Part shown: positions 36,146-47,481 of the stretch, one piece after another | How the letters are laid out: each line of letters starts with the position of its first letter | Numbering within the stretch: position 1 is the stretch's first letter | NCBI RefSeq assembly: GCF_043290135.1 | Contig: NC_134705.1 | Coordinates: 55,715,271 to 55,779,270, forward strand | Origin: Rhipicephalus microplus | Lineage: Eukaryota > Arthropoda > Arachnida > Ixodida > Ixodidae | Direction of reading: 5' to 3' | DNA: 64,000 bases | Position numbers and translations under genes: made by a program | Notes under the pieces: generated by a model | Seen by the model: only the letters and a program-made list of their open reading frames with translations | What the model was told of the DNA's origin: nothing | Database searches by the model: none

Positions 36146-36365
36146 TGAGGTTTTACGTGTTGAACCACGATATGGTTATGAAGTATACTTTAGAGAAGTA
36201 CTCTTGAAATTTTGACCAACTAACGTTGTTTATTGAATGGATATAGCGCAGCACACAGGCAATAATTTAGCAGTTCACCTCCACCGAGATGCGTTCGCCA
36301 CGGCCGGGATGCGATTCTCGGTTATTGCGTCGGCAGTTGAACAACACACGCGTGATACCACCATG
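36146..36365 (-). mobile_element. tRNA-derived SINE, second subfamily, diverged
   Basis: The plus strand reads GGTTTTACGTGTTGAACCACGA..GGTTATGA, then GAAATTTTGACCA, and farther right CCACCGAGATGCG and CCACGGCCGGGATGCGATTC. This is the order of the SINE 3' body, middle and B box in reverse. It differs from the main subfamily by TTTTACGT instead of TTTAACGTCCC. It lies 20 bp outside the E0 3' LTR. Confidence 0.7.
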
Positions 36366-36461
36366 GCAAATAAGCTCAATACTTGATAATTCAGGCATCT
36401 CATATCACGTACATGGCTTCGTGGTCTTATCGCAGCATAGGAGAAGGCTTTCTGGTATTTC

Positions 36462-36495
36462 CTTAGGCAATATCCATTGTAGGATATTGCCTAAG
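36462..36495. repeat. 14-bp inverted repeat
   Basis: CTTAGGCAATATCC (36,462-36,475) and its exact complement at 36,482-36,495, with a 6-nt loop. Confidence 0.85.
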
Positions 36496-37005
36496 CGTGA
36501 CATCGTGCCACTAGATGCTTCAGTAGCCACGTGACATAAAAATTGCATTCTATGTCGTATGAACTGATGAACGGCTATGTAAGCGATGATGAGAGCACAG
36601 TCGTGGCGATGAGCACTGGCGACCATTGTCCGGTACCAATACTTTACCATTGAACTACACCAGTGCCTCCCTCCATTAAAATTTTCTCTGCCTTCTTCGT
36701 GTCAGGAAGAGAACAGCGTTTGCATGTGCAGTAAAGCAGTTCAGAACTGTAAACTAACAAGCAGGTGTCACCCAATACGAATCACGTAACGAATTGGTCG
36801 TTATGTGCTCAAACTCTCTACAAAAGCCTGACGTCGAATTATCCCTCGTCGTCAGCCACAGCGCCGATTAAAAAAACATAATGCCTTACAATTGTGTAGA
36901 AAGTACCATGCTTTTCGGAAAGACAGAAGAATAATGGCATAGTAGACGCCTATCACGGTGCAAAAATTATGTAAACATATGTGGTAGAGGTATCCATACA
37001 AGGTA

Positions 37006-37126
37006 GATGAAGAAATTGCTTAATAGCGCTAATGACAGGAGGGAATAGAAGAGACGAGAACAGACGCTCTGTTGTCCTTTCTTCTATTCTCTCCTGTCGT
37101 TTGCATTGTTAAATAACTTCTTCGTC
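37006..37126. repeat. Imperfect foldback repeat, arms about 55 bp
   Basis: GATGAAGAAATT..GACAGGAGGGAATAGAAG on the left is mirrored by CTTCTATTCTCTCCTGTC..AACTTCTTCGTC on the right around a short centre with GACGCTC. Several mismatches indicate age. Confidence 0.85.
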
Positions 37127-37588
37127 TAAAATGCAGCACCAAACAGCCCATTGAAGCACTTTGTTAGAGACATGCAAGAGTATATATATATATACATGCA
37201 ATGGTGGCCCCAAGAGCGCTGAAGAAATTATAAAAAAGCAGCTCTTCCAGCTGTCACTGTAACTGTGCCCAGACTGAGGTGCAAAGATTGCGCCTCACCA
37301 CTCAAAATGTTTGGATGACCTGATGCTGGTCCGGTAACCTTGCAGGAAATTTTTAATGATATTTTTCCCTCCGGCCTCCCATTATGGCTCCTACCCAGAG
37401 GAGGGGATTTGCTCAGTAGAGAATGAGTTTTCTATATTGTGACATTGGTAGCGGTCATGCAGTAATAAAATATGTAAGGCGCGCATACAATAGCAAGAGA
37501 TTTGTTTCACCACACAAATATATTCCTGAACTCAAATAAAACATCCCCGTGACTGTACCGCTGAGTAGTGGCCCCAAAAGAAAGAAAA

Positions 37589-37622
37589 TCAGGTTGTGCT
37601 GCGCATTACGCGCACAACCTGA
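37589..37622. repeat. 11-bp inverted repeat
   Basis: TCAGGTTGTGC and GCACAACCTGA flank a 12-nt loop. Confidence 0.75.
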
Positions 37623-38369
37623 CGGTTCAATTTGATGTGATACATTCATGTATGTATTACGTTCAATTAAATTAGATGCATTGTGTTACTATTATTATTT
37701 TACTGCATTCTGAACTGTGTGTTGGCGGAATTTCTTGGGCCTAGTATATTAATATATCCCCAGTGTGTTATATATGTATGCTACCCAAGCCTGCTTATGG
37801 CTTTATTTGGAAACAAGCTCAAACGCGGTGAATATATAAGTTGTTCGTGTTACATTCGAACGGAACACTTGGAGATCGCACACATTATATGGGATGTGCC
37901 GAACTGTTTGCGTCTTGTATTGAGCCGGTTTAGAACATTTGAAACCATTCCAAAACGTTGTGCTTGTTTAGGCGTGGCTTTATTGTAGTCTTGTTTGGTG
38001 GCAGCCAATCCTTTGCTTAAGAATGAAGCTGTTTATATCACTGCTCCGAGCATGAGCGCTAAAAACGTACTGCCGGACAGTCGAATCACTCAAAGGTCGT
38101 ATTGGTACTCACAACACAACAATGGCACATTGCTTGATTTTGCAGCACACACTTTACGGTCGAGCAGTATTGATAAGAGCAATAAGAACAGCAACGCCGT
38201 CTTAGCCAAGTGAAATGCATTCGCTAGGCTTTAAACGTTTCAAATGAGACTTTTGAATTCATCTGATATTGTACATACATATCTAAATGCTAATGTGAAC
38301 TACGGCCTTCTAACCTACTTAACGTAGCTGTCCATCTATTTTTCTTTTCGGCCTTACTTACACTTGCAA

Positions 38370-40035
38370 TGCTTAGTGGTGTTTATTGGCACAAGGGCCA
38401 GATGTGGTTAAAGAGCGCCAGAGCGATGATAATGAACTGTGCGATATGCAGTATGAATAAAACAGATGTGAGATGGCTGTAAATGGGCCTAAAACAGTCG
38501 CTGTATGTGCGTAAAACATACATATAGTAAAGTTATGGCAATGACAAATGATGTGTGCTAAGGAGACATAAAATGCTTTAACATGATACCTATATGAAAT
38601 AAAAACTTGGCGTGGAGCACCAGTGCTTCGGCAGATCCCTTAAAACAAGAGCATGGAGGCCTGGGCTCATTGAAAGCTGCTATCACAGCGGTATCGTCTA
38701 GACAGAGGATGCGCTATGAACTTGTTGGGCTAAAAACATTCTTTTAGAAAGCCAAGGACTGATTTTGCGTCGAAAAGCGGCTCTTCGCCGAGAAACGTAA
38801 TAGGATGTAGAGGAAGATGATAGCGGTATGCTAAAGCAAAATACTTCTTTCTCTCTCTTTCAGCTTCCGGACACTCCAGGAGGACGGTTAGCCTCTCGCC
38901 CCATCTACCACAAGTGGGAGGTTCATCGTCAGTCAGAAGAAAGCTATGGGTACCATAAGTGTGTCCTTTTCTGAGGCGACAAAATAGGACATCATTTCGC
39001 CGTATTCCTATAGCGGAGGGCCAGTAACTCAACCGCGGTTTAATCAAGTGAAGCTTACTATTTATTTCTTTGTCCCACAAGCTTTGTCAGTGGCTTCGCA
39101 GTTTCTTGCGTAGGAAGGGTTTTAGATCTGTGGCAGGGACAGTAGTGGTAGGGTTGATAGCGCGCAATGTACTTGACGTAGCCATTTGGTCACCTAACAC
39201 ATTGCCCGCGATGCTTCCATGGCCAGGTACCCAGCAAATAGTAACATGCTGGTTGGACATATACGCTGTACACAGAACGGAATACAGCTCAATTATTACC
39301 GGATTTCTCCATCTGAAAAGGAATCTTAATGCATTCACGACGCCTAACGAGTCTGTGAATATAATTGATTTTTGTATATTTGATTTTCGTATACGCTTCA
39401 CAGCCGACAATATTGCATAACCTTCAGCCGTAAATATTCTGGTTTCTGGGTGCAGTACACCAGATTCCGAGAAGGATGATCCGACGGTTGCATAAGCCAC
39501 CCCTGCATGCGACTTAGAAGCGTCGGTATAAAACTCTATGCATGAGTAGTTTGATTGGAGTTGTCGGAAATGCATTTTATTATGTGCTTCTGGTGCGTGT
39601 TTAGTGATCTCGGCAAATGAAGTGTTACAATGTATAAGCTGCCACTGCCACGGCTGTAAATGTTTTGTTGTGGGCATAGCACAAAGTTCTAGCAGCGGAA
39701 CAACCATTTCCTCACTTAAGTTTCTCACGCGCAAAGAGAACGGCTTTCTCGCTGCGGGTCGAATACGGAAGAGGGTGGCAGCGGTCATATCGTTTATAGC
39801 TGAATAAAAAGGATGCTTTATGTTTGCGCGTACCTTTAAAAATTAAGCGAAACTGCTATAGGATCGTGCAGGTGAAGTGACCACTGATTCGACTCTACAT
39901 AGAGACTCTGGATAGGACTTGTCCTGGAAGCACCGGTTGCAAGTCGCATACCCAGATGGTGAACGGGGCCTAGGATTTTCAAATCTAGGTCTAGGATTTT
40001 CACCACTGGCAATGTGGCACTTCCTTTTGACAACC
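38370..40035 (-). pseudogene. LINE 3' half with RNase H (I-superfamily-like)
   Basis: On the minus strand, 39,840-40,030 encodes the end of the RT thumb (PVHHLGMRLATGASRTSP, ESNQWSLHL). 39,087-39,788 is one open frame with a well-preserved RNase H: EFYTDASKSHAGVAYA, HPETRIFTAEGYAIL, FTDSLGVVNAL and CWVPGHGSIAGN. 38,730-39,080 carries the C-terminal Cys region (PPTCGRWGERLTVLLECPE). About 360 bp of 3' untranslated sequence ends near AATAAACACCACTAAGC. 5'-truncated; at least one break separates RNase H from the C-terminus. Less decayed than the copy at 14.3-16.1 kb. Confidence 0.87.
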
Positions 40036-40229
40036 ATATTTCTGCAAGTCATCAGCCACCGCTTACCCTCCTTTATCTTCGTTTGTTCTTTTCCCGGAAA
40101 ACGTCTCTCCTTTAGACTGAAGTGACCATATTTGTCCCACTGCCTTCTCCTTCTGCTCCGCCCCAGCTTTTGCAGCTTCCCTCGCCTCCTGTTTTTTTTT
40201 TTATTGCAAGAGGAGATACGAAGCATATT
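40036..40229. other. Spacer between two LINE copies
   Basis: No motif recognised. A T-rich run lies at 40,192-40,203. Confidence 0.5.
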
Positions 40230-41060
40230 TATTCATTCACTTATTTATATATTTATTACTTTATTTATTTATTTATTTATTTCGATAACTCTCAGAACAC
40301 ATAAAGGCGTTACAGAGGTTGTGAGTAATACAACCAAAATGCAGTAAAAGTAGAACATAAAAATACAAGTCAGTCAGAACACATGTTTAACAACAAAACG
40401 TTATTTAAGGCACATAAGATAATCTCTCAGTGCTGTTTTGAATGATGATGCGTCTTCAATACACGAGATGGAGGAGGGAAGGCGGTTCCACTCAGCACTG
40501 ATTTTCGGCAGAAAGGAGTCGGAAAAAACATTAGTGTGATAGAGAGGAGTGAAAACTTTATGCTCATGATCAAGACGAGACGATATGTATGACGGTCGTG
40601 ATATGAGCTCCCGTTCATTTAATTGTTCAAGTGAAGAAATTTTCGGCAAAAGGCATAAACGAGAAACTTTCCTTCTAAGCTGCAAATCAAGTAGTCCGAG
40701 ATCTCATTTCATTAATGAAACGCTAGCTGTGTGGGAATAGTTTGACATCATGAAATGTGCTGATTGATTTTGAACGTACTCAATAATGGATTTTAATGTT
40801 TTTAGACCGGGGTCGCAAACAGAAGACGCATACTCGAGTTTAGGTCTTATGAGTGTTTTGTGAAGTAACAATTTTAAATGGCATGGGACATTGGAAAAAT
40901 TTCTGCGTATGTACCCGAGTGATTTATTGGCGTTGTTAGTAATGTATTGAATGTGTGTAAGCCAAGAAAGGTTATTTGTTATGTGAATTCCGATATACTT
41001 ATACGAGGTTACGTATTCAAGGTGGACGTTATTGATAGCATAGCTGAGAGGAATGGATGC
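40230..41060 (-). pseudogene. LINE RT thumb and 3' end (CR1/Jockey-like)
   Basis: The minus strand from about 41.0 kb reads THIQYITNNANKSLGYIRRN, then RPKLEYASSV, LRRKVSRLCLLPKISSL and FLPKISAEWNRLPSSI (frame 40,401-40,685). These are the thumb and C-terminal segments that follow the RT palm. The 3' end is a (TTTA)n tail at 40,230-40,280. Same tail plan as the copy at 24.3 kb. 5'-truncated. Confidence 0.82.
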
Positions 41061-43585
41061 ATCAGAGTGACGTTAAACAATCATAATGTTTGCATTTCGT
41101 GGGATTTATTAACATTAGCCATTGTGAACATCAGCCATATACACACAAACGTTGTAGAAAGTCTTGAAGAAGACGATTCTGTTTGTCGGAACGTTGGTTC
41201 TAGCCCAATCTTTGTTTACCAAATTTTGGCGTGAGAGAGGCGTGTGGCTGGGCCAGTAGGCTGACATGGAAGTGGTGCGTATTAGCGCAAATAAACTTAC
41301 TTTTCGATAATTAGTGCCACCCTCCTACTTCTCATAATAAGCACCTCCTCGTGAAAAAAGCATAACAATGAAGCACGGAGATCTAATTTTTAGCGGCTGA
41401 CCCAAGTTAAAATAGAAACAATAATTCGAGTGAGATTAAGCTTCGAAGCTCCATTGAGGGCTTTTACCTGGCAAAACAAATTCTTCTGTTTAGCACAGCT
41501 GCACAGTGTACATGGCAACGAGCGGCGCCCGCATTCTTTAAGTGCTTGCAGCAGCCAGGTCAGCCAACATTTCTATACTCCTCTTTTTTTATTTTCTCAG
41601 AGCTATCCAAAGAAAATGCGTCGAGACACTCTGGGCTATCTTTGGGAGGCACTCGAAGACGACACCATTCCCAGAATCATAGTCGGGCTCTCCACAGCAG
41701 CTCACCCCACAATCTTTCCAGTCTCTTGACCGGAGGTTCTTAGCGACACATCAGGACTTCTGCCGGTTGCTTTTTAAGCTGAACAAGAGCGCACTTGCTT
41801 TCGGCTGGCATCCCTGAAGTTCGCAAAGTAAGTTCGAACGCACTTTGTCGGCCCGATGGGATTACCTACCGGCATATGTATTCACGCTGAAGAATCATCG
41901 CTTTGGACTAATGTATATGTACAGTTTTTCCACCATAAAATTTTAGCAAGAGGGACGCAAAATAACATAGACCATGGTGATTCGAATGTAATAAGTGCGT
42001 TGTCCTCGGCAATCACCTCTCGGCGCACCTCGTTAGGCACAATGGTCAGATAAAGCTATAAAGCTGTTTAAAGCAGCTTTTCGCTCTTGTCACGGTAATT
42101 TAAAGATTACATGATTAGTAGAATATGCCAAAATACATCATTTGATTTGTCACCTCACGTTACCAAATGAAAACAGTTCATATAATCTTCATTTATTTCT
42201 CACTACTGTAGTTATTGTCATGAAACGCACAGATTGCTTTTTGCAGTTGATTGGTCTGCATTTGTGTGCAGAAACCTCAATACAGGTAGAAAACGCGGAG
42301 ATAAATTATATAGGTGATTACGGCAGCATTCCTGCAAAACGTTTTCCATGCACTACTATTAATCGAAGTTTACTGCATGTTACGTTAGTTCAATCTTCAA
42401 ACACGCACCTCCGCCTTTTATTGCCTTTCTATGGATGATCGTGATCAGGCAGCAGAATACCATTAAACTTTTATCGCATTTCAATTTCCTTACCATCGTT
42501 CATATCACCTATACTTGCTATTAGAAACAGAAACTCACAAAAACACAGCCTCGTTGACATCACTATGGATGTAATTGCGTGATGTAAGCTCACGGCCGCG
42601 GTTACTAGCCCGACATCTTAAGTCTTCTTCAGAATGCTACATTTGTCGAAAAGGTTTGGTGTGTGTTTTCGGCACATATTTATCATATTCTCCGCTGTTT
42701 ATAAACTAAATATAAGAGCGCAATAAACAAAATTACGAAACTATTCTTAAGTCAATAGCAAAATTTAAATAATGCATGAGAGCTGAGAAGCTTATTTCGC
42801 ATAGTTTATGGTTTGTGTAGCCAACAAATATTAATAATAATAATAATATTAATAATAATAATAAACATTGATAAAAAATACAAAGAAATGGGCTGTTTTT
42901 GTCCCAAAGACTTGTGCGACTTGGCCCGGTAGAGCCGGTTACAGTGATGTGGTTATAAGGTCATGATGATGATAATAATAATAGTAGTTATAGTAACTAT
43001 AATAAAAACCTACGTTGTGTCCACCTTGATAGAAATAACCCTTGCAGCGACAGCCAACATGCTTACTTCGGCTCGTGTTTACTTCCTTGAATGGTTGCAC
43101 ATTTCTAATTATTTTAAACCTATCTAAACCACACCGTTGTCGGTTACATGTTCAGAGTCTTGGCGTCAACTGCGCCTCTCTAACTGGCCATTGATTACCT
43201 GTCTTTCACACGACGTAACTCACTCACGTCTACTTTCCTCCCCCCCCCCCCCGCATTTTCACTAGGGTGTAACGAATCCTTGTTTATTCTGTGACCGACC
43301 CTACTCGTTTCTCATTTGTTCGTATTACACCCATTGTCTTTCGTTTCACGCCATTTAGATGGGTTATTGTCTGTGGGAACGACTTTTATATATACAGTGC
43401 ATGCCTCCGTACGTCTCGGCTGGCAAGGTGAAATGGCTATATATTGGAAGATAAATCGCACAAAATCATGCTATTCGCATCTCTTCAAGCACACAGAGAA
43501 AATCGAAACCGGGCTGCGTTCTGTTGCTGTTCGAATATGCAGCCATTTCGTGCAGTTCACTGTTTCTAATGTTTCGCTCTTAAGT
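41061..43585. other. Intergenic, no gene recognised
   Basis: Short frames without motifs. Small (AAT)n runs near 42,830 and 42,970 and a run of C near 43,241-43,253 are the only features. Confidence 0.5.
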
Positions 43586-43589
43586 GTAT

Positions 43590-43734
43590 TGTAACGGGGT
43601 TTATTTGCAGCGCAGAACGCAGAAAACGAAGCAGTCAGCAGCGTCCGGCCAAGCGCAGCAAGCACGAGCTTATGCTGATGGCGATGCCCCTGATGCGCCG
43701 AGAAATGCCGCTGAAGCTCCTCTTCTTCACTACA
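43590..43734 (-). repeat. E2 3' LTR (145 bp)
   Basis: TGTAACGG...TTCACTACA on the plus strand. Two mismatches to the copy at 48,834. Confidence 0.95.
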
Positions 43735-43770
43735 ATCGCCCTCCGCACAAAAAGACGCCATCCTGGCGGA

Positions 43771-46700
43771 TTAGGGAGAAGAAACGACTAATGGGTCGTA
43801 ATATGGCTTGAAACGAGAGACGTGGACAGTGTCGCGGCCGCGGTAGCGTAGGTCTGTGGATGGGATGATGGGCTCCACGATGTAGTTGACGAGTGACGTT
43901 TGCTCTACAACGCGGTATGGCCCGATGTATTTGGGAAGAAGTTTTGCGGAGCGGCCAGGCGCGGTAGCAGGTGCACGAAGCCATACTAATGAACCAGGTG
44001 GAAAGTTTGGAGCCGAACGGTCCCCATTCTGGCGGGATTGCTGCTGCCACTGGTCCTCGGTAGAAAAGGAGCGGGCAAGCTGGCGGCATTCTTCAGCATG
44101 TCGGGCAGCTTCGGACAGAGTTGTACTTTTGGACTCATAAGGTTTATATGGAAGAATAGTGTCTACTGTATTTGAAGGTTCTCGTCAGTACAAAAGAAAG
44201 TATGGCGAAAACCCAGTAGTAGCTTGTACGGCAGTATTATACGCGTAGGTGACGAACGGGAGAACTTGGTCCCAATTTGAATGATCAGAGGCGACGTACA
44301 TCGACAGCATACTGACAAGAGTACGGTTGAAGCGCTCCGTCATGCCATTTGTTTGAGGGTGGTACGCTGTACTTGTGCGGTGCACGATTCGGCATTCGTT
44401 GAGTAATGCCTTCAAGGCGTCAGAAAGGAAGGCATGGCCTCTGTCACTTAAGAGCTCGCGAGGGGCACCATGACGCAGAATGAAACGTTGCAACAGAAAC
44501 GTTCCAACGTCACGGGCTGTGGCAGTCGGCAGCGCGGCTGTTTCGGCATAGCGTGTCAGATGGTCGATCGCAACGATAATCCAGCGATTACCAGCTAGAG
44601 TTGATGGTAGTGGTCCGTAAATGTCAATGCCGACGCGATCAAAAGGTCGACTAGGACAAGGAAGAGGTTGTGACGGGTAGACTTGCCCGGGAGGTAACTT
44701 TTGTCGTTGGCACTGAGCACACGAGCGAATGAACTTTCGCACGTAGTTATACACGCCACGCCAATAATATCTGAGTCGAAGCCTAGCGTATGTCTTGAAG
44801 AGGCCTGCGTGGGCGCACTGTGGGTCCGCGTGATAAGCTTCGCAGATGGCAGCTCGAAGATGGCGGGGTATCACAAGGAGACACTTGCGACCGTCAGAAA
44901 GGTAGTTGCGTCGATAAAGAAGATCATCCCTTAGGCAAAAGTTGCTAGCCTGGCGCCGGAGAGCGCGAGACGGCGAAGGAGTGAGAGGATCAGAAAGAAT
45001 GCTTATGAGGCCACTGATCCAGGGATCCTTTCGTTGTTCCACCGTCATGTTGCGCAAGGCGGATGACGCAAGTGCAGGCTCGAGGGAAGAGAGGCAAACA
45101 CCTTCATCCGTTATGGGTGAGCGAGAAAGGGCGTCGGCGTCCGTGTGCTTACGACCAGATCTGTAAATAACGCGGATGTCGTATTCCTGAAGTTTGAGCG
45201 CCCAGTGAGCAAGTCGTCCGGAAGGGTCTTTAAGTGTGGATAGCCAACAAAGGGCGTGGTGGTCAGTGACGACGTCGAATGCGTGACCATACAGGTAGGG
45301 GCGAAATTTTCCAAGGGCCGAAATAATAGCTAAACACTCTTTCTCGGTCACGGAGTAGTTAGCCTCGGCTTTCGTCAAAGTACGGCTTGCGTAGGCGACG
45401 ACATATTCATCAAACCCTGCCTTTCGTTGCGCGAGCACAGCGCCAAGTCCAACACCGCTGGCATCAGTATGAACCTCCGTGGGAGCGGCAGGATCGTAGT
45501 GGCGGAGGATGGGTGGTGAAGTTAGCAGGTGGCGTAATTTGGTAAATGCATCGTCGCATGCTGGTGACTAGGTGGAAAGGTCCTTGTCGCCGCTAAGAAG
45601 GTCCGTAAGGGGCGCACATATGGAAGCAAAATTTCTAATAAAGCGTCGGAAGTATGACGACAAGCTGACAAAACTTCTAAGTTCCTTCAAGTTCTTTGGC
45701 TTCGGAAAATCGGCGACTGCTCGAAGCTTGGCGGGGTCGGGAAGTATGCCGTCCCGCGATACGACGTGGCCAAGAATGGTGAGCTGCCGAGCACCAAAAC
45801 GACACTTCTTGAGGTTGAGTTGAAGGCCGGCGTCGGTGAGACGTGTGAGGACGTGCTCGAGACGATTTAAATGGGTGTCGAAATTGGTGGAAACGACAAC
45901 TACGTCATCGAGGTAGCATAAACATGTGTTCCATTTGAGGCCTCTTTAAATAGCGTCCATCATTCTTTCAAAAGTGGCTGGAGCGTTACAAAGGCCGAAA
46001 GGCATAACGGTAAATTCGTATAACCCATCAGGTGTGACAAATGCTGTTTTCGGTCGGTCAGATGCTTCCATAGGAACTTGCCAGTATCCAGACCGTAAAT
46101 CCAGCGAAGAGAAGTATTCTGCTCCCTGCAAACAGTCAAGGGCGTCGTCTATTCGAGGTAACGGGTAAACGTCCTTGCGGGTGATCTTGTTTAAACGTCG
46201 ATAGTTCACACAGAACCGAATGGAGCCGTCCTTCTTCTTAACAAGAACGACCGGTGACGCCCAGGGACTGTTAGAAGGCTGTACAATACCCCGCTGGAGC
46301 GTGTCAGCAACCTGGTCGTCAATAACATGGCGCTCCGACGCTGAGACTCGGTAGGGGCGCTGCCGTAGAGGCGTATGGCTTCCTGTGTCAATCTTGTGAG
46401 ATATGTTCGATGTGCGACTGAGGCCAGAAGCGTGGCTGTCAAAAAAAGTACGAAACTTTTGCAGCAGGTTCAAGAACTGGCTTCGTTCTGAAGAAGACGT
46501 TGCGACATCGATGGAGCGGTGGAAAGCGTCAAGGAGTGACTGGTCAACAACAGAGTCAGAAATGAGTGCGCTGAGGTCCGTAAAAAGTAAACTAGATGGA
46601 GCGTCAAAAATGTGACGGGCGTCGATCGTATGCACGTTACCGAGACATTCACCATAGAATAAAGGTAAAGGCCCTTCTAGCGTATTATACACGAGCGTCT

Positions 46701-47475
46701 TCGTGACGCCATGGTGGAGAGTAAGGAGAGCAATGGGTAGTGGAGAACATTTGTGTTGAATGAACAGGGCAGAGGGCGTAAATAAAACATCACCGTCGGA
46801 AATAGCGTCACACGACACAGTCACCAGCAGAGAAGAGCGCGGTGGTACGGTGGTGTCGTCGGAAACAAACAGTTTATAACACGGCAGGGAGGCTTCGACA
46901 GCGTCAACATCAGGAAGTGCAGATAGCTCAAGTTCAGCGCGACAGCAGTCAATGACGGCATTATTATTCGCAAGGAAGTCCCAGCCGAGTATCATGTCAT
47001 GGGAACACGAGGGCAGCACTACGAATTCGACGATATACACAATCCCTTCGATGACGACTCGTGTGGTGCAGGCTGTGAGAGGTGTTACACTTTCTGCGTT
47101 AGCCGTTCTAAGAGAGAGGCCGGATAATGGCGTCAGAACTTTGCGGAGTTTGCGGCACAGGTTGATGGACAGGACGGATAGAGCGGCTCCGGTGTCAACA
47201 AGCGCCATGACGACGATACCATCGACTGACACTTCAATGACGTTAGCTGGACAGGGGCGAGGACTTGTGCATGGCGACGGGGACGCATGATGATGGATGG
47301 TAGCGCAGACAACGAACACGGACAAGAGAAGGCACATAGACACAACACCTGCCTTCTCTTGTCCGTGTTCGTTGTCTGCGCTACCATCCATCATCATGCA
47401 ACCATACCAACAAGCCCAAATCGCCACCCTCATTGACGGGGACGCAGTTCGTGCCTTGGGAACTGCGGCCGTTAG
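43771..47475 (-). pseudogene. pol: E2 pol with three nonsense codons
   Basis: One frame throughout, entered by a -1 shift at the gag end. Protease [12 protein letters not shown] is near 47,190; [28 protein letters not shown] and YLDD at 45,904-45,915; RNase [15 protein letters not shown] near 45.45 kb; integrase with the [13 protein letters not shown] region near 44.35 kb; GPYRVVEQTS in the GPY/F module; stop TAA at 43,771-43,773. Premature stops lie at 45,946-45,948 (just before YLDD), 45,568-45,570 (RT/RNase H connection) and 44,185-44,187 (after integrase). No frameshift was found. The first stop alone removes the RT active site. The 47,285-47,399 foldback lies inside the frame without breaking it. 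Confidence 0.92.
47285..47399. repeat. Perfect foldback repeat inside E2 pol (50-bp arms)
   Basis: Arms 47,285-47,334 and 47,350-47,399 are exact reverse complements over all 50 bases (GCATGATGATGGATGGTAGC...) around a 15-nt loop. It lies between the frameshift signal and the protease, and the pol frame stays open through it. Confidence 0.97.
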
Positions 47476-47481
47476 TTTTCC
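47443..47481 (-). promoter_or_regulatory. E2 gag-pol -1 frameshift signal
   Basis: On the minus strand GGAAAAC (47,481-47,475) is followed by the gag TAA. After a 7-nt spacer, CGCAGTTC pairs perfectly with GAACTGCG around a 9-nt loop (47,467-47,443). A -1 slip (GGA AAA CTA) enters the open pol frame. The heptamer is not the canonical XXXYYYZ because its first triplet is GGA. Confidence 0.7.

Larger units (their letters stand above)
36366..38369. other. Intergenic, no gene recognised
   Basis: Short frames only. It contains three inverted repeats listed separately and a short TA run near 37,180. Confidence 0.5.
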
